DNA from: Fen-1258 sp964449775 | GTDB lineage: Bacteria; Bacteroidota; Ignavibacteria; Ignavibacteriales; Melioribacteraceae | Length of the DNA stretch: 64,000 bases | Assembly: GCA_964449775.1 (NCBI GenBank) | Contig: CAYVBQ010000012.1 | Span: forward strand, 1 to 64,000 | Reading direction: 5' to 3' | Shown: piece by piece, positions 42,878 to 51,698 of the stretch | Position numbering within the stretch: the first letter of the stretch is position 1 | Layout of the letters: every line of letters starts with the position of its first letter | The notes under the pieces: model-generated | Database searches by the model: none | What the model saw: only the letters and a program-made list of their open reading frames with translations | Told to the model about the DNA's origin: nothing | Position numbers and translations under genes: made by a program

Positions 42878-43594
42878 TTAGTTAAGAGTGCCGAAAATAC
42901 TTTTGAACCGAAGTTTCCAAACCATAAAAATAGCTTCGCGAACAATTTTCTTAGACATTTTTGATGTACCTTGAACTCTATCGGTGAATGTGATCGGAAC
43001 TTCGATCAACCGGAATCCTTTTTTCCATGCTTTGAAATTCATTTCTATCTGGAATGAATAACCATTGGAATGAATCGCATCAAGATCAATTGATTCTAAA
43101 ACTTTTCTGCGAAAACATTTGAAACCGCCGGTTCCATCTTTTACAGGCATTCCGGTAATAATTCTCGTGTATAGATTTGCAAAATAACTTAACAACAATC
43201 TTCTGATTGGCCAGTTGATTACTCGAACTCCGTAAATGTAGCGGCTGCCGATTACTAAATCGTATTCTTTGATATTATCGAGGAATTGTTTCAACTCTTT
43301 TGGATCATGCGAATTATCAGCATCCATCTCAATAGCGACGTCATAACCATTTGAAAGAGCATATTTGAATCCGGCTACATAGGCAGTGCCGAGTCCCATC
43401 TTTTCCGCACGCTTAATAATTTTAACACGTTGATCTGTTTCGCCAACCCGTTCAACATATTCTGCGGTTCCATCTGGAGAATTATCGTCAACTACTAGTA
43501 CATCAATGAAGGTGTACATTGCCAGCAGATCATGAAGAAGTTTTTGAATATTATGAATTTCATTATATGTCGGAATTATTACAATAGCTTTCAT
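42878..43594 (-). CDS. Polyprenol-phosphate mannosyltransferase-like GT2
   Basis: The 238-residue protein resembles dolichyl/polyprenyl-phosphate mannose synthase: VIIPTYNEIHNIQKLLHDLL, VDDNSPDGTAEYV, EMDADNSHDPKEL with the metal-binding Asp residues, and DGTGGFKCFRRKVL. It would load a sugar on polyprenyl phosphate for later transfer outside the membrane. The ATG at 43594 follows GGGAAAG and is preferred to the ATG at 43609, which overlaps the previous stop (TAATG). Confidence 0.88.
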   Translation of the reverse strand: MKAIVIIPTYNEIHNIQKLLHDLLAMYTFIDVLVVDDNSPDGTAEYVERVGETDQRVKIIKRAEKMGLGTAYVAGFKYALSNGYDVAIEMDADNSHDPKELKQFLDNIKEYDLVIGSRYIYGVRVINWPIRRLLLSYFANLYTRIITGMPVKDGTGGFKCFRRKVLESIDLDAIHSNGYSFQIEMNFKAWKKGFRLIEVPITFTDRVQGTSKMSKKIVREAIFMVWKLRFKSIFGTLN

Positions 43595-43608
43595 ATTCGT
43601 CTTTCCCA

Positions 43609-45012
43609 TTAATCGTAATGCCCTTTTCCAAAGAGCACGACAAATATAGTTCTAAAAAGAATTTTGAAGTCCATCCGCAAACTCATATTCTCAATATAAA
43701 ATAGATCATAACGAAGTTTTACCTTAACGTCTTCAATAGTCTCATCATATTTATGTTTCACTTGTGCCCAGCCGGTGATACCCGGTCTAACTTTTAATCT
43801 TCGTTTATAAAGAGGAATCTCGTGAGATAGTTTTTCAACAAAGAATGGTCGCTCCGGTCGAGGACCAACAAAACTCATGTCCCCTTTCAAAATATTTATT
43901 GCTTGAGGAATTTCATCTAATCTAGCCTTACGCATAAATTTCCCAACACGTGTAATTCGAGGATCATCTTTGGTAGACCAGACAGGTCCCGAAAGTTTTT
44001 CCGCATCAGCAACCATCGTTCTGAATTTTACAATTTTAAACACTTTTCCATTCATGCCGGCGCGATTTTGTCTGTAAAAAATTGGTCCCTTACTTTCCAA
44101 TTTAATTAAGAGAGAGGTAAGCAATGTTGCGGGCAGAGTAATAATGATCAGTAGGAATGAAAGTAGAATATCCATCAACCGCTTTATTTTTTTCTCCCAT
44201 TCGGGCATCAATTCAGGCATAACATCAATCAAAGGAAAAGTGTAGAGCTGAGAAACCTTTGCTTGTCCGCTAATAATATCATATAAATCCGGAACAATTT
44301 TTATTTCGACATTTTTCCCTTCACAACGCGCAATAACTTCAAAAATGATTTCTTCTTCGTGACGTCCTAATGAAATGATTACGTTCTTAATAGCGTACTT
44401 ATCAAGTATACTGTCAAGATTGTGAATTGTATCCACTACAGATATGTTTTTGAAGGATTTCCCCAATTCAAATTCATCCACAGCGGCATATGCTACAACA
44501 TTTAATCCAAGTTCGCGGAATTTAATAATCGAAGTATGGATCTCATTCGACTCAGAATTAAAACCTACAATAAGAGCATTCCTTCTTCCTATACCCTGAA
44601 CAAGGAGTCTTCTCTGAAGACTTCGGATAAATAATCTTCCGCTACTAACAACAAAAAGAAAAATTCCCCAGTAAAGAAAAATGTAAAATCTAAACGATGT
44701 AGATACCCCTGTTGTGTAATCATCGTAAAGAATTAGAAATAACAGAATGAATACTCCAACAAATGAGGCTTTGAAGAGTGTAGAAAGTTCATCAAAACGG
44801 GAGAGCGCAAACCAGGTGCGGTACATTCCCACAAATGTGAAGATTATGAGCCAATAGAAATAAACCGCAGCCATCGAAAGTAATATATCCGGTTGTGCTA
44901 TTATATCGAACCAGCCTGTCTGCACACGAACATAAAAGAAGAGAAGCCACGCAACATTGACTGTAATGAAGTCGGTTGTAAGAATTAAAAATTTCTCTGT
45001 TTTTTTATCCAT
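43609..45012 (-). CDS. Undecaprenyl-phosphate sugar phosphotransferase
   Basis: The 467-residue protein is a full-length polyisoprenyl-phosphate hexose-1-phosphate transferase. Four or five N-terminal membrane helices and a CoA-binding-like domain precede the catalytic domain: KFRTMVADAEKLSGP, ARLDEIPQAINILKGDMSFV with the Asp-Glu dyad, and RPGITGWAQVKHKY. It starts polysaccharide assembly by moving a sugar phosphate to undecaprenyl phosphate. It sits between lhgO (10 bases) and the GT2 gene. Confidence 0.93.
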   Translation of the reverse strand: MDKKTEKFLILTTDFITVNVAWLLFFYVRVQTGWFDIIAQPDILLSMAAVYFYWLIIFTFVGMYRTWFALSRFDELSTLFKASFVGVFILLFLILYDDYTTGVSTSFRFYIFLYWGIFLFVVSSGRLFIRSLQRRLLVQGIGRRNALIVGFNSESNEIHTSIIKFRELGLNVVAYAAVDEFELGKSFKNISVVDTIHNLDSILDKYAIKNVIISLGRHEEEIIFEVIARCEGKNVEIKIVPDLYDIISGQAKVSQLYTFPLIDVMPELMPEWEKKIKRLMDILLSFLLIIITLPATLLTSLLIKLESKGPIFYRQNRAGMNGKVFKIVKFRTMVADAEKLSGPVWSTKDDPRITRVGKFMRKARLDEIPQAINILKGDMSFVGPRPERPFFVEKLSHEIPLYKRRLKVRPGITGWAQVKHKYDETIEDVKVKLRYDLFYIENMSLRMDFKILFRTIFVVLFGKGHYD

Positions 45013-45022
45013 AATGATTGAA

Positions 45023-46219
45023 TTACAATTTCCTTAAAACATTATCTGAAATAAAATCCCCAATTGATAAAGATGCAGTTGCTGCCGGAGACGGGGCGTT
45101 ACAAACATGAATAACGCGTTTATCTTCCACAATATAAAAATCATCTAACAGACTTCCGTCCAACATACAAGCCTGAGCGCGTACTCCCGCACCGCCGGGA
45201 ATTAGATCATTTTCATGAATTTCCGGAATTAATTTACTCAATGCTTTCACAAAAGCTTTTTTATTGTAGGAACGATAAAATTCACCAAGTCCCATCTTCC
45301 AATGTTTTCTAATCATTGAATGGAAACCGCTCCAGGAAAAGGTATCAAGTGTGTCGCGCAAATTGAAACTAGTTTTAGTGTATCCTTCTCTCTTAAATGA
45401 TAAAACCGCATTGGGACCGCATTCAACTTCTCCATTTATCATCCGAGTAAAGTGCACACCAAGAAATGGGAACGAAGGATCGGGCACAGGATAAATTAAT
45501 GAATTTACCAAGTTCTTTTTCTCTTCCTTCAATTTATAATACTCACCCCGGAACGGTACTAGGCGTAATGGTAAATCCGGATGTGTAAGTTTCGCGATTC
45601 TATCAGCGAATAAACCTGCACATGTAACAACTACTTTCGATTGAAATGTGCCATTATTCGTTTCAACTTCGCATTCATCATTCTTTACAACAATATCTTC
45701 TACTCTACTTTTAAACTCAATTTTTGCATCAAGGCATTTTATCAATTCAAGATATTTTTCAGAAACTTCGATATAATCAATTATACCGGTTTGCGGAACG
45801 AAAATACCGGCAACACCATCGGTGTGCGGTTCAATCTCATTGAGTTCTTTCTTGTTGAGCTTCTTTAATCCTTGAAGACCATTTTGCTCGCCGCGATTAA
45901 AAATATTTTCCATTGCGGGAATTTCATTCTGTGTAGTTGCAACAATTACTTTCCCGCATATATTGTAACGAACCTCATTCTTCTGGCAAAATTCTATGAG
46001 CATTCTGTAACCATTAACACAATTTTGTGCTTTCAAACTTCCGGGTTTGTAGTAGATACCAGAATGAATTACGCCGCTATTATTCCCCGTCTGATGTTTT
46101 GCAACACCATCTTCCTTTTCAAGAATTAAAAGTTTTAGAAATGGATTCTTCTCAAGAATTTTTAGAGAGGTTGCTAAACCAACTATACCTGCGCCGACTA
46201 CTATTACGTCAAATTTCAT
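45023..46219 (-). CDS. lhgO: L-2-hydroxyglutarate oxidase (LhgO family)
   Basis: The 398-residue FAD-dependent oxidoreductase starts FDVIVVGAGIVGLATSLKIL (dinucleotide-binding) and carries NSGVIHSGIYYKPGSLKAQ and GAGVRAQACMLDGSLLDDF, both typical of LhgO. It oxidises L-2-hydroxyglutarate to 2-oxoglutarate. It is an unexpected neighbour in a polysaccharide region, only 10 bases from the sugar phosphotransferase gene; either it is metabolically unrelated or it acts on another hydroxyacid. Confidence 0.88.
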   Translation of the reverse strand: MKFDVIVVGAGIVGLATSLKILEKNPFLKLLILEKEDGVAKHQTGNNSGVIHSGIYYKPGSLKAQNCVNGYRMLIEFCQKNEVRYNICGKVIVATTQNEIPAMENIFNRGEQNGLQGLKKLNKKELNEIEPHTDGVAGIFVPQTGIIDYIEVSEKYLELIKCLDAKIEFKSRVEDIVVKNDECEVETNNGTFQSKVVVTCAGLFADRIAKLTHPDLPLRLVPFRGEYYKLKEEKKNLVNSLIYPVPDPSFPFLGVHFTRMINGEVECGPNAVLSFKREGYTKTSFNLRDTLDTFSWSGFHSMIRKHWKMGLGEFYRSYNKKAFVKALSKLIPEIHENDLIPGGAGVRAQACMLDGSLLDDFYIVEDKRVIHVCNAPSPAATASLSIGDFISDNVLRKL

Positions 46220-46338
46220 TTTAAACTAACCCAGAATTATATGTTCAATGGAAAATAATATCACAACAACTTCTTGAGAGCAAATATTGAAATCTTAGTA
46301 TTTTTTTCTCTTCCTAAGATCAAAATTATATAAAGTTT
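46220..46338. other. Non-coding upstream region of lhgO
   Basis: AT-rich sequence before the dispersed repeat, probably carrying the promoter of the lhgO-accA run. No box assigned with confidence. Confidence 0.35.
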
Positions 46339-46514
46339 TCACGTTACGCAGTCCACATGAAAAAACTTAGCCACTAAGCCACAAACCTGCCCGCCGCGAA
46401 GATTATACTCTGGCAGGCGGGGACACAAAATCTTCACAAAGTTTATGTTTTTCTTGGTGAAACCTTTGTGCCTTAGAGTCTTCGTGGCGAATCTTTCCTT
46501 TCTGCGTAACATGA
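46339..46514. repeat. Dispersed inverted-repeat element, copy 2, with 36-bp insert
   Basis: Apart from the insert and a few base changes, this copy equals 29781-29919: same TCACGTTACGCAGTCCACAT start, same CTTAGAGTCTTCGTGGCG segment, ending GCGTAACATGA. At 46386-46421 it carries 36 extra bases with CCTGCC/GGCAGG arms. Two overlapping minus-strand open frames across it are by-products. Confidence 0.85.
46386..46421. mobile_element. 36-bp GC-rich palindromic insert
   Basis: The insert begins CCTGCCCGCC and ends GGCAGGCGGG, with an AT-rich centre. It is absent from the copy of the surrounding repeat at 29781-29919, which defines its boundaries. The arms match those of the palindrome at the 3' end of ffh. 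It behaves like a small mobile palindrome, though no target duplication of more than one base is evident. Confidence 0.6.
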
Positions 46515-46618
46515 GTAAAGTTAATAAGCTCGGCACAAAAATCCACAAATTTTGAGAGTATTCCAATTATTGCGATGAGACCGCTAAAAAATCCAAACTT
46601 GTTGACGTACAATTACTA

Positions 46619-47572
46619 CTATTTAATTTTTATTAAGTAAAAAACTGCTTGATCTCCCAGTTTGGCAGCATTAAGTTCCTCTGCACGTTTGCTAAACCCC
46701 GAAATATCTTTTTTCGAAAAAAGGGAATTCTTGGAATTCATTAAATATGAGTGGGGGTCAGTTAGTGGTATGTTCTTTAAATACTGATCACTTCCCCAGA
46801 ATTGAAAAGATGTCGAGTCATAAATAACATTGCTAAGCTCAAAGTTTGTTCTTTTAGAAAGAATTTCGATACTCTTGATAGAATGAAGATAAAAATGTCT
46901 TGGCGCATCTATCTGTACCCATTTCATTCCATAGTGCTTCCATGCAAAAGAAGAAACAGTCGGGACTCTGATTATACAATATCCACCGGGTTTTAATAAA
47001 TCAGATGCAATTTTTAATATCTTTTCTTGGTCAGGAATATGTTCAAGCGAATGATGAAACATTATCAAATCCCATTTGCCTTGAACCTCGTGGATATTTT
47101 TTTTCAAAATTCTTAGACCGTTTCCATATTCAATATCTTCCTCATTAAAAGGATCAATTCCAAGAAGGTTTTTAAATCCAATTTCACGAAGTGAGTGTAG
47201 AAATATGCCTGCTCCACATCCAATATCAAGAATTTTGTAGTCTTTTTTTATCGGAAGGTGAGCAAGTGATCTATACTCTATTGCCGGATATTTGGCATAT
47301 AATAGTTTTCCAATAATTCCTCTATTGAAGACAGCAGATTCATTTCGCAAATTTTTCACTAACCTCTCAATTATACTCAACTTCGAGACTGATTTATACG
47401 AGAAGTAGCCATCCGAGTAATACTTTGAAATATCTGAAGGAAAATTTTTAATCTGCAGACAATCGCACATTGAGCATTGGAAATAAAGAAAGACATCTCT
47501 ATATCCAAGCATCATTTCTTGCGCTTCATATCCTTGATTATCTTTTTGATTACCACAAATTCTACATTGCAT
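46619..47572 (-). CDS. Class I SAM-dependent methyltransferase with N-terminal cysteine cluster
   Basis: The 317-residue protein opens with a probable zinc-binding cluster (Cys3, Cys6, Cys33, Cys36), followed by a Rossmann methyltransferase domain with motif I ILDIGCGAGIFLHSL and later DLIMFHHSLEHIPDQ. This resembles methyltransferases associated with sugar or surface-polysaccharide modification. It stands alone between a dispersed repeat and a 440-base gap. The exact substrate is unknown. Confidence 0.82.
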   Translation of the reverse strand: MQCRICGNQKDNQGYEAQEMMLGYRDVFLYFQCSMCDCLQIKNFPSDISKYYSDGYFSYKSVSKLSIIERLVKNLRNESAVFNRGIIGKLLYAKYPAIEYRSLAHLPIKKDYKILDIGCGAGIFLHSLREIGFKNLLGIDPFNEEDIEYGNGLRILKKNIHEVQGKWDLIMFHHSLEHIPDQEKILKIASDLLKPGGYCIIRVPTVSSFAWKHYGMKWVQIDAPRHFYLHSIKSIEILSKRTNFELSNVIYDSTSFQFWGSDQYLKNIPLTDPHSYLMNSKNSLFSKKDISGFSKRAEELNAAKLGDQAVFYLIKIK

Positions 47573-48016
47573 ATTTCTACCTTGATAAAGTAAAGAGAAT
47601 CTAAAATCATAACGAACTTCCCTTTATTCTTAGGGTAACTTAAAATAATAATTTGATCTATTCAAATGAGCGCAGTTTGGTTTTGAGAAAATAGCCCATT
47701 AATGAACTGCTTGACAAAAGACTATTTGTACTCCATTTCCACATACCCACTAATTACCTTTGAATAAAGCTCGCCAACTTTTCTTTATCTGCTTCGTGTT
47801 TGCCCCAACCGTATTTAGTTTTTTCGGCAAATGGATGAATCAAGGGTGGTTCTAAAAGCTTCAATATTCTCTGCGTGCTTTGCGTATTCTTTGCGTTCTC
47901 TGCGTTAAATTTTTACAAAAGATAGTTTTTAGAACCAGCCTAAAATCAAAATACATCTGCATTTAATTTTTCAATAATATATATTTCGTCAGATTTGAAA
48001 AATTTCAGGCATTATT
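47573..48016. other. Divergent intergenic region with a hairpin repeat
   Basis: This 444-base gap separates the divergent methyltransferase and ligase genes and should contain both promoters. It holds no convincing ORF or RNA gene. A repeat with inverted ends is listed separately at 47845-47940. Confidence 0.45.
47845..47940. repeat. Inverted-repeat element containing TTTGCGT/CTGCGT words
   Basis: The ends GGTGGTTCTAAAAG and TTTTTAGAACCAGCC are inverted repeats. Between them runs CTCTGCGTGCTTTGCGTAT followed by TCTTTGCGTTCTCTGCGTT, a degenerate repetition of a CTNTGCGT word that is dispersed in several bacterial genomes. It lies upstream of the ligase gene, about 75 bases before its start. 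Confidence 0.6.
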
Positions 48017-50083
48017 ATGCTCGACAAAAAAAATAAAATGATTAGCATCATAGATAAACTGATTTATTTTTTTTCTATAGTTTTTCTGTTGAGTCTTACT
48101 AATTCGATTTTTGTAAATCAGATTGGTTATTATTTCACTTTGATTTTCATCGTAGTCAGATTTTACTTAACAAGAGAAAATCCTTTTTACAAAACCGGCC
48201 TTGAGTACGCATTTATTTTTTATATCGCAGCAGAAATACTTTCGACAGTATTCTCTATAGATCCAGCTCATTCATTTCATAATCTTCTTAAAAGATTTTT
48301 TCTTATTCCCATCATTTATACTTTTGTTTATTCAGCAAAAGATTTTGAAAGTACAAAACGGTTTGTACTGGTTTATCTTGGTGCCGCTCTAGCAACCATG
48401 CTTGTTTACCTTGGATTGTCATACAATTATTTCATAAACAATTTTTACCAACTGTATGAATCCGGTCCAGCAACTTTTCAATATCCGATTACATCGAGTG
48501 AATTAATGAGTTTTTCACTTGTCTTCCTTTTTGCATTTTTAATTCTCGAAAAGATGTCGAACAAGTATCGTTTAATAGTCTTATTTCTTTTTATCATAAA
48601 TCTTTTGGCATTACTTGCAACATACAAACGAACCGGCTGGATGGGCGCTGCTGCCGGAATTTTATTCGTAATAATTCTTGGCCGGAAATGGATTCTCTTA
48701 GTTCCGGTGTTATTACTATTAATGGCAAGTGCATTCATCGAAAAAAATATTAGTGAAGTACATATCTATGATTATAACCTAAATGAACTTGTTCCAAAAC
48801 TCGAAATGAGCACCGAGGGACGGGCGTATTCTATTCTTCCCGATAATGATGTCTATTATGTGAGTGATTTTGAAAATGGTTTGACAAAATTTAAAGGCAA
48901 CCAAGTTCTTGGTAAATATGATCTTGGCTCGCCCGTTGTTGATTTTAGAAAATGGTATGAAAATTATTATGTCGCTAATTTGATTGACACCCGTTTTGTA
49001 CTTATGAATAAGGATTCGGAAAAGAAACTGAAAATCATGGATGAATTCATAACACCCGGTTTTACAAGAGGTTGGTGTGTTTCGAACGGATTTATTTATG
49101 TGATTGACAGCGATAGCGGGATAACCGTATTTAGAAATCCAGTAGACCTTAATGACAGAATTAGATTTGCGAAAGGCGTTGTGGTTGATAACGAAAAGAT
49201 TTTTGTGGATTCATCTTTTGTGATTCTGTTCTCAAAGTCTAAAGAACTAACTGTATTCTCTCTGAAGAATTCTTTGCCCAATAAATTAATCATCACAAAT
49301 AAATTTCCCGATAGAAGTGATCTGATTTTCTACAAATATTCTAAGTTGATTATTGCGGAAGATAACAGACTCAAATTATATTCAATCGAGTCTGATAAAA
49401 TTGTAACTACAGATGTGAACGAAAAAATATCCGGTGCCTTCAGCGCAATTGAAAGTGAAAACAAATTATTCATCACAACTACCAAGAAAGACCTTGTTGA
49501 ATTGGAATTGCAATTGAAGAATAAACTCACTATCAAATCATTTTTCAATTTAGGTTTTATGCCAAAAAGTATTGCCTATGATAACGGAAACTTGTTTGTC
49601 TCTCAGGTAAAAAGAAGCCGATTGTTAAGCGCAGTTGATCCATATATCCCCTCAAATTTTTCGCGTTTAGCTTTGTGGAGAGCAGGATGGCTGATTTTTA
49701 AAGATCATCCCGTCTTTGGTGTCGGCGATATTGATTTGGCTGATTTGTACAAACAGTACAAAAGAAATTCCGACAAAGAAATTCAAGGACATCTTCACAA
49801 TAATTACATTCATCTGCTGGTAACTTTGGGCATCTTTGGTTTTATTGCAGCGATGTTTTTACTCTTAAGGATTTTTATTATTCACATAAAAAATTATTCT
49901 ATTCTTAAAGACGAGCCGTTTGCTGCATCGTATGCACTTGGCGCAGCCGGATCGTTTGTTGCTTTTCTTGTTTCCGGATTGACGGAATGGAATTTTGGCG
50001 ATCACGAAATAATAACGATGATTTGGTTAATGCTTGCCATCAGTATCGCTTTTGTGAAACACCGGGAAAATAAAACTGCTTAG
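48017..50083 (+). CDS. O-antigen-ligase-like membrane protein with inserted beta-propeller
   Basis: The 688-residue protein has about eight to ten N-terminal membrane helices (to residue 240), a soluble insert at about 265-540, then the hallmark ligase loop SRLALWRAGWLIFKDHPVFG and GHLHNNYIHLLVTLGIFG (His592, His594, Asn595), and two or three final helices. O-antigen ligases join undecaprenyl-linked glycan to lipid A core or to proteins on the periplasmic side. The insert shows seven repeated units of about 40 residues (DVYYVSDFENGLTKF, NYYVANLIDTRFVLM, FIYVIDSDSGITVF, KLIIAEDNRLKLYS, KLFITTTKKDLVEL, NLFVSQVKRSRLL), consistent with a propeller placed before the catalytic part. It is on the plus strand, convergent with the next gene. 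Confidence 0.82.
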   Translation: MLDKKNKMISIIDKLIYFFSIVFLLSLTNSIFVNQIGYYFTLIFIVVRFYLTRENPFYKTGLEYAFIFYIAAEILSTVFSIDPAHSFHNLLKRFFLIPIIYTFVYSAKDFESTKRFVLVYLGAALATMLVYLGLSYNYFINNFYQLYESGPATFQYPITSSELMSFSLVFLFAFLILEKMSNKYRLIVLFLFIINLLALLATYKRTGWMGAAAGILFVIILGRKWILLVPVLLLLMASAFIEKNISEVHIYDYNLNELVPKLEMSTEGRAYSILPDNDVYYVSDFENGLTKFKGNQVLGKYDLGSPVVDFRKWYENYYVANLIDTRFVLMNKDSEKKLKIMDEFITPGFTRGWCVSNGFIYVIDSDSGITVFRNPVDLNDRIRFAKGVVVDNEKIFVDSSFVILFSKSKELTVFSLKNSLPNKLIITNKFPDRSDLIFYKYSKLIIAEDNRLKLYSIESDKIVTTDVNEKISGAFSAIESENKLFITTTKKDLVELELQLKNKLTIKSFFNLGFMPKSIAYDNGNLFVSQVKRSRLLSAVDPYIPSNFSRLALWRAGWLIFKDHPVFGVGDIDLADLYKQYKRNSDKEIQGHLHNNYIHLLVTLGIFGFIAAMFLLLRIFIIHIKNYSILKDEPFAASYALGAAGSFVAFLVSGLTEWNFGDHEIITMIWLMLAISIAFVKHRENKTA

Positions 50084-50096
50084 TTGCCAGAATGAT

Positions 50097-51497
50097 TTAA
50101 TGCGCTTTAGTATTTCGTGTTAACATTTGCCAAATTGTTAGAAGTACGATCTGAATATCTAACCAGAAATTCCAATTCTCGATATACCAGATATCATACT
50201 CAATCCTTTTAATAGTTCTTTGTCTATTCTCAATCGGATCGGCAACGTCTCCCCTTAGTCCGTGAACTTGAGCCCATCCGGTGAGACCCGGCTTAACCAG
50301 ATGACGTAATTTAATTGCATCGAAATAGTGAAAGTACTCTTGATTGAAAGAAACTGCATGAGGACGAGGACCAACAATTGACATTTCTCCTTTAAGAATA
50401 TTCCAGAACTGTGGCATTTCATCGAGATTAGATCTACGCAAAAATCTTCCTATTTTCGTAACTCGCGGGTCGTTTTCCAGAGTAGGATTAAAATCATTTT
50501 CTTGAGATTTTTGTTCATTGTACATAGAACGGAATTTGAAACACCGAAACTTTTCATTCTTTAAACCATTCCGGTCTTGAATAAAAAAGATTGGTCCGTG
50601 TGATGATAATTTAACAATTATTGAAATCAACGGAATCAACCAGCTTAGAACAAAAATCAATACTGCAAGCGAGAAGAAGATATCAAATGTCCGCTTAACA
50701 AATCGCCATTGGATCTCTGCCAGCGGTTCATCGCGAACGGTAATAATTGGAAAACTTCCAATCGTACTCAATAAAAATTTTTTGGATAGAAACTGAAAAT
50801 AATCTGGAATGATATGTGTTCTTACAGCATTTTTGTTGCAGATATTGATAATGCGGCTGAGTTTGTGAGAATCGCAGTTTGGAATTGCAATTACCACCTC
50901 GTCAATTTTTTGTTCAGTTAAAATCTCGCTTAGACTTTCTAATCCGCCTAAATATTTTTCACTCGTGTTCGTGTTTTCATCAATAAATCCAACGTTCTTA
51001 AAACCAAAATTCGGATTCGACTCAACAAGCTTAATAAACTCTCTCCCAATATTATTGGCGCCAATGACTGCTAAATTTCTAACATATTTACCTTTTTCGC
51101 GCAGTACACTTTGAATCAATCTGAAAGAGATTGTTCTGAGACCCACAAGAAGAATAAGAAACACAAAATAAAAGATGATAAAATTACGTGTGAATAAATC
51201 TTCCTTTTTTACAAAGATGAAAATAATAGCGGCAACAATCTGAACTAAAGCATTTTTAAAAATAATGGTTGCTTGAAAGAAAAATTCATGCGGGCTAAAA
51301 TTGTCATAGAAATCAGTTACATTTGTTGTGAAATACCACACGATGTTAAGCGCAAACAGTAAAAAAAACATATACGGTCTTTGATAAAGAACATGCGGCG
51401 GTTGGGCAAGCCATGCAGCTAAAAAGAATGTTATATTAAGCAGCAATAAATCTATCCCAAGTTTGATGGAGTAAAGTGATTTTTGGTTTACAATCAT
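50097..51497 (-). CDS. Undecaprenyl-phosphate glucose phosphotransferase (WcaJ-like)
   Basis: The 466-residue protein has the same architecture as the one at 43609-45012: N-terminal membrane helices, a Rossmann-like region (VRNLAVIGANNIGREFIKLV) and a catalytic domain with CFKFRSMYNEQ, RRSNLDEMPQFWNILKGEM, IVGPRPHAVSFN and KPGLTGWAQVHGLRGD. It should transfer glucose-1-phosphate or a related sugar phosphate to undecaprenyl phosphate. A second complete initiating enzyme in the region suggests two separate glycan products. It converges with the ligase gene, 13 bases away. Confidence 0.93.
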   Translation of the reverse strand: MIVNQKSLYSIKLGIDLLLLNITFFLAAWLAQPPHVLYQRPYMFFLLFALNIVWYFTTNVTDFYDNFSPHEFFFQATIIFKNALVQIVAAIIFIFVKKEDLFTRNFIIFYFVFLILLVGLRTISFRLIQSVLREKGKYVRNLAVIGANNIGREFIKLVESNPNFGFKNVGFIDENTNTSEKYLGGLESLSEILTEQKIDEVVIAIPNCDSHKLSRIINICNKNAVRTHIIPDYFQFLSKKFLLSTIGSFPIITVRDEPLAEIQWRFVKRTFDIFFSLAVLIFVLSWLIPLISIIVKLSSHGPIFFIQDRNGLKNEKFRCFKFRSMYNEQKSQENDFNPTLENDPRVTKIGRFLRRSNLDEMPQFWNILKGEMSIVGPRPHAVSFNQEYFHYFDAIKLRHLVKPGLTGWAQVHGLRGDVADPIENRQRTIKRIEYDIWYIENWNFWLDIQIVLLTIWQMLTRNTKAH

Positions 51498-51698
51498 ATG
51501 CAGTCTTTAACTAAAAGGTGACTATAAAATAATCTACTATACAATAAATAAAATATTTTTTAATATAATAACACAATTGAATATGGCTTGAAAGTAATTA
51601 TACCACTTAAAGAGAAAGAGTGCAATAATCTGTTTTTTTAGCTCATTTAATGTTTATACAAAATTAGGAAAAACTATTTCAATCAATAATGAATCAAT
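51498..51698. promoter_or_regulatory. Divergent promoter region
   Basis: This 201-base AT-rich stretch lies between divergent genes and must carry the promoter of the plus-strand GT2-GT4-flippase run and that of the WcaJ-like gene. No ORF, hairpin or clear operator is visible, and I cannot place -35/-10 boxes with certainty. Confidence 0.5.

Noticed and set aside
46339..46612. Overlapping minus-strand open frames
   Set aside because: They run across the dispersed repeat and its 36-bp insert and have repeat-derived composition.
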